Positions 1-5,365 of a DNA stretch of 9,352 nucleotides are shown piece after piece (position 1 is the first letter of the stretch; each line of letters starts with the position of its first letter). This stretch comes from Verrucomicrobiota bacterium. GTDB lineage: Bacteria > Verrucomicrobiota > Verrucomicrobiia > Limisphaerales > UBA8199. The notes below the pieces were generated by a model. It did no database searches, was not told the DNA's origin, and saw only the letters and a list, made by a program, of their open reading frames with translations. Location of the stretch: the NCBI GenBank assembly GCA_026397855.1, contig JAPLUA010000252.1, positions 1 through 9,352 on the forward strand, in the 5' to 3' direction. The translations under genes and the position numbers were made by a program.

Positions 1-45
1 CCATCTGTTGAACGTGTTCTGGAAGTAACCATTGCCGAGCCTCGG

Positions 46-213
46 TCACTGGTTGCGGCCCGCCAGGAAGTAGTCGGCGGCGGTGTCTTTGTGCTGCTTG
101 ACCACCCACCAGGCCACGCCCAGCAGAACGGCGAAGTAAGCCGCGATGGCCAGCCAGTCGAGGCCGTTGAGGGTGGACCCGCCCACGGCGAGAACAGGAG
201 TCAGTTTGCTCAT
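46..213 (-). CDS. N-terminal fragment of a sodium/solute symporter (SSS family), stopped after 55 codons
   Basis: The ORF starts at ATG 213-211 and reaches TGA at 48-46, giving 55 residues. It opens with a short polar leader, then a hydrophobic segment at about residues 18-37 (LDWLAIAAYFAVLLGVAWWV), then KQHKDTAADYFLAGRNQ. The DYFLAGRN motif after the first membrane helix is typical of SSS-family transporters, which import sugars and other solutes with sodium and normally have about 500 residues and 12 or more helices. Here a stop follows immediately. The remaining 45 nt towards the window edge do not encode the expected second-helix region in any frame. It sits 26 nt after araD, where an arabinose transporter would be expected. 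It has no clear ribosome binding site. It could be a true pseudogene, a gene cut by an insertion whose end lies at about position 45, or an assembly or sequencing error near a contig end. Family assignment is fairly secure; functional status is not. Confidence 0.7.
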   Translation of the reverse strand: MSKLTPVLAVGGSTLNGLDWLAIAAYFAVLLGVAWWVVKQHKDTAADYFLAGRNQ

Positions 214-220
214 AAGTTGA

Positions 221-249
221 TCAGGGTTGGATTCGGTTTTCAGGGTTGG
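221..249. repeat. 10-bp direct repeat around the araD stop codon
   Basis: The ten bases tcagggttgg occur at 221-230 and again at 240-249, a period of 19 bp. The copy at 240-249 contains the araD stop codon (TGA at 242-240); the other lies in the 26-nt spacer before the symporter start. It may be a small local duplication or chance; no known site is recognised. Confidence 0.4.
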
Positions 250-932
250 CCGTAATACGCGCTCGGGCCGTGTTTACGGAGGAAATGCTTGTCGAGCAAG
301 GAAGATTGCATCGGCGCCACTCGCGGGTTAATGCGCAGGGTCTCGCTGTTGAGGCGTGCGATCACTTCCAGGACGGTGGCGTTGTGGACTGCCCGGGGGA
401 CATCCTGGCCCCAGGCGAACGGGCCGTGGCTGGCGACCAGCACGGCCGGATGCCGGAGCGGATCCCGGTTCCCGAGCGCCTCCACGATGACGTGGCCGGT
501 GTTCGCCTCGTAGTCCTGCCGGATCTCCGCCGGTTTCAGCTTGCGGGTGCAAGGGACCTCGCCATGCCAGTAATCGGCCTGGGTGGTGCCGTAGGCGCGA
601 AGGGACCGACAAGCCTGTGCCCAGGCCGTCGCGTAGAGGCTGTGCGTGTGCACCACGCCGCCAATGCTGGCGAAGGCGCGATACAGGACGAGATGCGTGG
701 GGGTGTCGGAACTCGGCTTCAAGTCGCCTTCCACGACCCGTCCCGTCGCCAGCGAGACGACGACCATCTGCCGGGGCTTCATGCCCGCGTAAGGCACACC
801 GCTGGGCTTGATCACCACAAGGCCTCGCGCGCGGTCAATGCCGCTGACGTTACCCCACGTCTCGATCACCAGCCCGGCGGCGACCACATCCAGGTTTGCC
901 TGGCAGACTTCAGCTTTGAGCTTTTCGAGCAT
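240..932 (-). CDS. araD: L-ribulose-5-phosphate 4-epimerase
   Basis: This cytoplasmic, zinc-dependent class II aldolase-family enzyme converts L-ribulose-5-phosphate to D-xylulose-5-phosphate, the last step of bacterial L-arabinose breakdown. The 230 residues match the usual length (231 in E. coli). Visible hallmarks are the phosphate/substrate region at residues 26-45 (WGNVS, then KPSG), SSDTPTH with D76, the zinc ligands H95 and H97 in HTH, D120 near the catalytic site, the third zinc histidine H169 in ASHG, and the C-terminal YYGQ with Y227, equivalent to the tyrosine contributed by the neighbouring subunit. The numbering runs within two residues of the E. coli enzyme, which supports ATG 932-930 as the start. 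There is no convincing Shine-Dalgarno sequence. It lies 110 nt after araA and 26 nt before the symporter fragment, so it is probably co-transcribed with them. UlaF/SgbE-type paralogs act on the same substrate, but araA next door decides for araD. Confidence 0.95.
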   Translation of the reverse strand: MLEKLKAEVCQANLDVVAAGLVIETWGNVSGIDRARGLVVIKPSGVPYAGMKPRQMVVVSLATGRVVEGDLKPSSDTPTHLVLYRAFASIGGVVHTHSLYATAWAQACRSLRAYGTTQADYWHGEVPCTRKLKPAEIRQDYEANTGHVIVEALGNRDPLRHPAVLVASHGPFAWGQDVPRAVHNATVLEVIARLNSETLRINPRVAPMQSSLLDKHFLRKHGPSAYYGQP

Positions 933-1042
933 GGCAGAGGTTATTGGCGAAAGCGCCGGATTACAATCCGCCTGTTGGCGCGCCGGCCACCGTGTTTGGC
1001 GCGTTCCGGCGAGGCATTGGCGGGGGCATTTCCGGCATCGGC
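933..1042 (-). promoter_or_regulatory. araA-araD spacer with a 14-bp palindrome
   Basis: This 110-nt gap holds the imperfect palindrome cggattacaatccg at 957-970 (6-bp arms, 2-bp centre), 25 nt before the araD start. It also has an 8-bp palindrome ggcgcgcc at 977-984 and a direct repeat ttggcgcg at 975-982 and 996-1003. The palindrome could be an operator or a small mRNA hairpin controlling araD translation or mRNA stability. No T-run follows, so it does not look like an intrinsic terminator. Its function is inferred only. Confidence 0.3.
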
Positions 1043-2560
1043 TCAGGAACCCCAGCCGCTCTTGAGGCCGTAAGCGGTTTCATTCCACCGGAGTTCGTTC
1101 TTGAACTGGCGGACGTTGGTGTCCGCGTCAATCACCAGCAGTTCGATGTCGGCGATGGCGGCGAAGTCCTCGAGCATTTCCGTGGTGACGGCCTGGCTGA
1201 AGCCGGTGTGATGCGCGCCGCCGGCGTAGATCCAGCAGGCGCAGGCGTCCGCAAAGTTCGGCTGGCATTTCCAGACCGCGCGGGCCACCGGCAGCCGGGG
1301 CATCGGGCACCCGGGCGCAACGACCTCCACCTCGTTGACGAGCAGGCGGAATCGGTTGCCGAAGTCCATCAACGCCGCGTTGAGCGCCGGGCCGGCTCCC
1401 GTGTTAAACACGAGCCTGGCCGGGTCGGCCTTGCCGCCGATGCCGAGCGGATGCACCTCCAACGAAGGCTGCCCCTCCGCGATGCTCGGGCAGATCTCCA
1501 GCATGTGCGCGCCCAGGACCAGCGGATTGCCGGGCTCCAGGTGATAGGTGTAATCCTCCATGAACGACGTGCCGCCGTCCAGGCCCGCCGCCATGACCTT
1601 CATCGCCCGGACCAGCGCCGCGGTCTTCCAATCGCCCTCGGCCGCAAAACCATAGTTGTCCGCCATGAGGCGCTGCGGCGCCAGGCCGGGAAGCTGCGCC
1701 AGGCCGTGTAAGTCTTCAAAGGTGGTGGTGAAGCCCTTGAAGTTGCCGTCGGCCAGGAACGCGCGCAGGCCCAGCTCGATGCGCGCCGCCTCGGCCGCCT
1801 CGCGGACCGATTTGTAGCGCTTGCCGCCCGGTCGCAGATCGGCGGCGATTGCATAAGCGGCTTCGTACTCCTTCGCGAGCGCGCCGGCTTCCTTGTCCGA
1901 AACTGCGTTGACGAGCTTCACGAGATCGCCCACGCCATGTCCGTTGACGGAGAAGCCGAACCTTGCCTGCGCGGCCACTTTATCGCCCTCGGTCACCGCC
2001 ACCTCGCGCATGTTATCGCCGAAACGGCAGAACCGGGCTCCTTGCCAGTCGGCCCATGCCGCCGCTGCCCGGGCCCACGCGCCGAGCTTCTGCTGCACCG
2101 TTTGCTCCTGCCAGAAGCCGGCCACCACCTTGCGGTTCTTGCGCAGCCGGCTCCAGATGAACCCGTGCTCCCGGTCGCCGTGCGCGGCCTGGTTCATGTT
2201 CATGAAGTCCATGTCAATGGTGGACCAGGGGATGTCGCGGTTATACTGCGTGTGCAGATGCGCCACCGGCTTCCTGAGCTGCTGGAGGCCGTTAATCCAC
2301 ATCTTCGACGGCGAGAACGTATGGCACCACGTGACCAGGCCGATGCACCCCCGCGCGTTGTTTGCCGCCTGGCAAAGCTCCGTGATGGCGTCGGGGGTGG
2401 TCATCACGGGCTTGAAGACCACCTTGACCGGGATGGCCGACGAGGCGTTGAGCGCCCGGGCGATTTCCTGTGAATGAGCCGCGACGCTCTTCAGCGTTTG
2501 CGGCCCGTAAAGATGCTGGCTGCCGGTGACGAACCAGGCTTCGAGTTGTTTCAGGTTCAT
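1043..2560 (-). CDS. araA: L-arabinose isomerase
   Basis: This cytoplasmic, metal-dependent (Mn2+ in characterised members) isomerase converts L-arabinose to L-ribulose, the first step of the isomerase pathway. The length of 505 residues matches the family (500 in E. coli). The N-terminus has WFVTGSQHLYG at residues 9-19, a family signature. The metal and catalytic residues expected near E306, E333, H350 and H450 of the E. coli enzyme are visible as E308 (AAEGDWK), E335 (SFMEDYTYHLEPG), H352 (GAHMLEICPS) and the HH pair at 450-451 (GGAHHTGFS). None of the key residues is missing, so the enzyme should be active. The start is supported by alignment of this motif and by the lack of coding potential upstream; there is no obvious Shine-Dalgarno sequence. 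It follows the GH51 gene by 100 nt and precedes araD by 110 nt in the same direction. Confidence 0.97.
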   Translation of the reverse strand: MNLKQLEAWFVTGSQHLYGPQTLKSVAAHSQEIARALNASSAIPVKVVFKPVMTTPDAITELCQAANNARGCIGLVTWCHTFSPSKMWINGLQQLRKPVAHLHTQYNRDIPWSTIDMDFMNMNQAAHGDREHGFIWSRLRKNRKVVAGFWQEQTVQQKLGAWARAAAAWADWQGARFCRFGDNMREVAVTEGDKVAAQARFGFSVNGHGVGDLVKLVNAVSDKEAGALAKEYEAAYAIAADLRPGGKRYKSVREAAEAARIELGLRAFLADGNFKGFTTTFEDLHGLAQLPGLAPQRLMADNYGFAAEGDWKTAALVRAMKVMAAGLDGGTSFMEDYTYHLEPGNPLVLGAHMLEICPSIAEGQPSLEVHPLGIGGKADPARLVFNTGAGPALNAALMDFGNRFRLLVNEVEVVAPGCPMPRLPVARAVWKCQPNFADACACWIYAGGAHHTGFSQAVTTEMLEDFAAIADIELLVIDADTNVRQFKNELRWNETAYGLKSGWGS

Positions 2561-2599
2561 GTGTAAAGTTGAGGCGGGTGAGGGAATGTTGAGTTGTGC

Positions 2600-2631
2600 G
2601 CCGTTTCGCTCCGTTCGAGAACGGAACCGGC
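2600..2631 (-). promoter_or_regulatory. Hairpin/palindrome in the GH51-araA spacer
   Basis: The gap 2561-2660 contains tccgttcgagaacgga at 2610-2625: perfect 7-bp arms around a 2-bp centre. Flanking gccg at 2600-2603 and cggc at 2628-2631 can pair outside it, giving a longer stem with an asymmetric internal loop. It lies about 50 nt before the araA start and 36 nt after the GH51 stop. Possible roles are a repressor operator for araA, an mRNA processing or stabilising stem that separates araA expression from GH51, or a weak terminator. No T-run follows on the minus strand, which argues against an intrinsic terminator. Confidence 0.4.
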
Positions 2632-2660
2632 AATGGTGCGGTTCAGGGTTCCGGACATGT

Positions 2661-5042
2661 CTAGGGCCTGGTCTTGAGTCGCAACACCGTGAATGAGTTC
2701 CCGGGGAACGCGCGGGTCAGGCTGGCTCCCTTGAAGTTCACAGGCTCGCTCCGTGGCGACACCTTGGTTGGCGTGTCCAGGGAGTTCTCATCCTTGCCGC
2801 TGGCCGAGGTCAGCACGATTGCCATGCCTTGACCGGTGAGCGCCGGCGCGCCGGTAAGGTTGATCTGCGTCTCCATCGGCCCGGCGCTGGCGTTCACAAC
2901 CTTGACGATCACGTCCCCCGTCCGTTCGTCCCTTGCGGCGCAGGCATAGAGGGGGGCGGCCGCTGCGCCGCGGTTCACGTCGTGGACCAGCTTGCCGTCC
3001 AGGTAGCACTTGATCCCCTGGCCCCGCGTAACGACTTTGATGTCATGCCACTTGCCGGTTTCGATCGAGCCCTTCTTTTCGGCGATGATTCCGCCAAGCT
3101 CCACGCCGTGCTTCGTGTTGCGCCAGCCGCCGAGGTTCCACCAGGTGCGGTCTTCATCCTCGTTGATGTGGAACAGGACGAGAAACCCCTCGTGCCCGGC
3201 AAGCTTGCGCGCCTTGAGCTGGAGCGTGTAATCGGTCCACGAACGATCGCCGGCAACCGCGCGGACGAATTCCTTCTCGGCCGTCTGCTTGAGCGCGCCG
3301 TCCTCGACCTTCCAATCGCCTCCGCCCAGGAGCTTCCAGCCCTCGGCGTTGCGCGAGAAATCGGACCGGAACAACACCCGGCCGTCGGGAGCAGTGACCT
3401 GGACGTCCTTGAACTCGGCCTGCGTATTCCAGGTGCCAACGCCGATGGCCCCGGTCATTGTTTCGGGCGCGGATGCCCCGGCCTCGACAGAAACCGGCAC
3501 CGTCACGTCCCCGCGATGCTCGCTGAAGAGCTGCTGCACGTAGTAGCCCGGCAACCCATACCAGCGCGCGCTGTCGAAGTTGATCAGGTCGGGGTTCCAG
3601 TGCCGGTGGTTCATGTTGACGAACAGCGGCGCATAGCTGGCCATGACGACGACGTCCGAGTTGCGCTCGATGCCGGTCATGAAGGCCGCTTCGCCGATGG
3701 CCGCCCGGAGGTTGCCCAGGCCGCAGTTCCGGGTCACGGCATATTCCCCTACGAAGATCTTCGGGCCGTTGCGGTCATAGTTGTCGTAGTGTCCGGCCTG
3801 CTGCATGAAAAACTCGGGCGTGTTGTAGTAATGCTCGTCCACGATGTCAGGCGTCGGCTCCTTGGGATAACCGCCCTGCCAATGGTTGGCGATGAGCTGC
3901 ACCTCGGGGTATCTGGACTTGATGGCCTGGACGAAGAGGGCCCAGCGTTCCCGGTAAGCCGCGCCGCCGTTCTCGTTCCCGATTTCGAGGTATTGCAAAT
4001 GGAAGGGGGCCGGGTGCCCGTTCCGCGCCCGGAGGCCGCCCCAGACGGTGTTGGTGGGCCCATTGGCATACTCGATGGCGTCGAGCGCGTCCTGCACCCA
4101 TTGGCCCATCTGGTCCATGGGAATGACCTCCTTGTGCGACATCCCCACATTGATGCAGAACAGCGGCGTGGCACCGAGGTCTTCGGTCAATTGCAGGTAT
4201 TCGTGGAAGCCGAGGCCGTGCGTGGCGTTGTAGCCCCAGATGTTCCACAGCGGCTCCCGCAGGGCGATGTCCCCGATGGTCTTCTTCCAATGGTACATAC
4301 GGGCCATGTCGTCGCCTTCCACCCAGCAGCCGCCGGGAAAGCGCACGAAGGCGGGCTTCAAACCGTCCAGCGCCCCGGCGAGGTCCGGGCGCAGGCCGTG
4401 GCTCTTCCAGGTCTTGTTCGGCATCAGCGACACCATGTCGAGAAACAAGGTGCCCTTGCCGGCCGCCGACAGCTCCAGCCGCGCGCCGGGGTCGCTCTCC
4501 GCGGCGGTGAGGATGATCGAGTAGTATTGCCAGTCCCCGGTCAGCCCGGAAATCTCGCCCCCGGCCAGCTTCACCCCGGTCTTGCCGATGATCTGGGCCG
4601 TTAGCGGCCCCTTGAACCCGTTGGTCGCGCGTGCGGCGAGCTTGAGCGTGTAGCTTTCACCCTTGACCAGGTTCATCCCCCAGTAACCTTCGTTGACCAG
4701 GCTCGCGGTGCCGTCCACGCTGACACGCAGGCTGCGGCGATTGAACGGATTAAGCGGTTTGCCCGAATCAATGGCCATTTCACTCTTGCCGCCAGGCCCG
4801 TTGACCAGCTTCCAGCTAGTCGGTGCTTCGCCATCCTCGAACGAGCGGTTGCGAACCAGCTCAGGATAGATGCCGCCGTCGGTGGAGAGGTTGATGTCCT
4901 CGAAGAAGATGCCCCAGAGCGTGGGCGGTATCTTGTGCCCCGGCTTATCCAACTGCACCGTGATTTGGGGAGGGTTGCCGGCCTGGGCGAATAGCGCCAC
5001 CCATAACGGGCAGCAGAGGGTGAAAAGTCTTGGCCACTTCAT
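2661..5042 (-). CDS. Secreted GH51 alpha-L-arabinofuranosidase with inserted lectin-like domain
   Basis: A retaining glycosidase predicted to release terminal alpha-L-arabinofuranose from arabinan, arabinoxylan or pectic side chains outside the cytoplasm. I chose ATG 5042-5040 (793 residues) over an in-frame ATG at 5129 because it begins a classic Sec signal peptide: MK, a hydrophobic core to about residue 19, and likely cleavage after AQA at 20-21. Domains in order: GH51 N-terminal strand region at 26-70 (LWGIFFEDIN, GGIYPELVRNRSFEDG); a CBM4/9-like beta-sandwich at about 75-207; the (beta/alpha)8 catalytic barrel at about 215-510 with RFPGGCW at 234-240, acid/base E357 in EIGNEN and nucleophile E433 in VGEYAV; a concanavalin/LamG-like module at about 530-690; and the C-terminal GH51 beta-sandwich from about 698 (LYACAARDERTGDVIVKVVN) to the end. 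At about 790 residues it exceeds the ~500 of minimal GH51 enzymes because of the two extra modules. The frame is intact and both catalytic glutamates are present. Confidence 0.93.
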   Translation of the reverse strand: MKWPRLFTLCCPLWVALFAQAGNPPQITVQLDKPGHKIPPTLWGIFFEDINLSTDGGIYPELVRNRSFEDGEAPTSWKLVNGPGGKSEMAIDSGKPLNPFNRRSLRVSVDGTASLVNEGYWGMNLVKGESYTLKLAARATNGFKGPLTAQIIGKTGVKLAGGEISGLTGDWQYYSIILTAAESDPGARLELSAAGKGTLFLDMVSLMPNKTWKSHGLRPDLAGALDGLKPAFVRFPGGCWVEGDDMARMYHWKKTIGDIALREPLWNIWGYNATHGLGFHEYLQLTEDLGATPLFCINVGMSHKEVIPMDQMGQWVQDALDAIEYANGPTNTVWGGLRARNGHPAPFHLQYLEIGNENGGAAYRERWALFVQAIKSRYPEVQLIANHWQGGYPKEPTPDIVDEHYYNTPEFFMQQAGHYDNYDRNGPKIFVGEYAVTRNCGLGNLRAAIGEAAFMTGIERNSDVVVMASYAPLFVNMNHRHWNPDLINFDSARWYGLPGYYVQQLFSEHRGDVTVPVSVEAGASAPETMTGAIGVGTWNTQAEFKDVQVTAPDGRVLFRSDFSRNAEGWKLLGGGDWKVEDGALKQTAEKEFVRAVAGDRSWTDYTLQLKARKLAGHEGFLVLFHINEDEDRTWWNLGGWRNTKHGVELGGIIAEKKGSIETGKWHDIKVVTRGQGIKCYLDGKLVHDVNRGAAAAPLYACAARDERTGDVIVKVVNASAGPMETQINLTGAPALTGQGMAIVLTSASGKDENSLDTPTKVSPRSEPVNFKGASLTRAFPGNSFTVLRLKTRP

Positions 5043-5365
5043 ACAATGGGGAAACGATGCTGAATTACTAGCCGTGAGGCGAGCCTTGAATTGCAAGGAT
5101 GTTCCAAGCGTTAAACACCAGCTATTCATAGCGCCCCGGATACGATCAAGGTATCGCCAAAACTGGGGATGCTCAATACAGCAAGCTGCAAGCCTGTGTT
5201 ACGTCACAGCAGTTGTGGCGATGTGCAGTCAGGCCGGATGCCGGGCATTAGAGCGATTTGTTACATTGCGGGGGTCCCCATCTATTCCACCCGCCCCCTC
5301 AAGCCGCCTCCACGGGCGCCTGGCGCATTCCCGAGGCATAGCAGGCTGCCTGTGGCACCCTGGTT
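5043..5365 (-). promoter_or_regulatory. 323-nt gap upstream of GH51 with clustered inverted repeats and a weak promoter candidate
   Basis: No gene is supported here. Three short inverted repeats lie within 90 bp: gctattcatagc at 5121-5132 (5-bp arms, 2-bp centre), gatac/gtatc at 5139-5155 (7-bp spacer), and ctgtg/cacag at 5194-5209 (6-bp spacer). A tandem gcaagc occurs at 5181-5186 and 5188-5193. On the minus strand TTGAGC (5176-5171), a 17-nt spacer and TACCTT (5153-5148) form a weak sigma-70-like candidate matching 4 of 6 and 3 of 6 consensus bases; its -10 overlaps the gatac/gtatc repeat. The ctgtg/cacag repeat resembles a CRP site, but its half-site spacing is two bases too short. Nearer the GH106 stop are further GC palindromes (atgccgggcat at 5238-5248) but no hairpin with a T-run, so no terminator can be called. 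This is the likeliest place for the promoter of the GH51-araA-araD-symporter unit. Confidence 0.35.

Noticed and set aside
2829..4604. A 591-codon open frame on the plus strand opposite the GH51 gene
   Set aside because: It is antisense to a well-supported enzyme with intact catalytic motifs. Its translation is rich in Val, Arg, Gly, Ala and His with no domain signature, as expected of a shadow frame in high-G+C DNA.
5043..5129. N-terminal extension of the GH51 protein to an ATG at 5129
   Set aside because: The added 29 residues would place non-signal sequence ahead of a good Sec leader beginning at 5042.
5194..5209. CRP/FNR-like binding site
   Set aside because: The half sites ctgtg and cacag are separated by 6 bp. 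This leaves TGTG and CACA two bases closer together than in the CRP consensus, and the inner bases do not match.
5270..5365. Intrinsic terminator after GH106
   Set aside because: GC-rich inverted repeats such as CAGGC/GCCTG just after the stop are short and no T-run follows on the minus strand.
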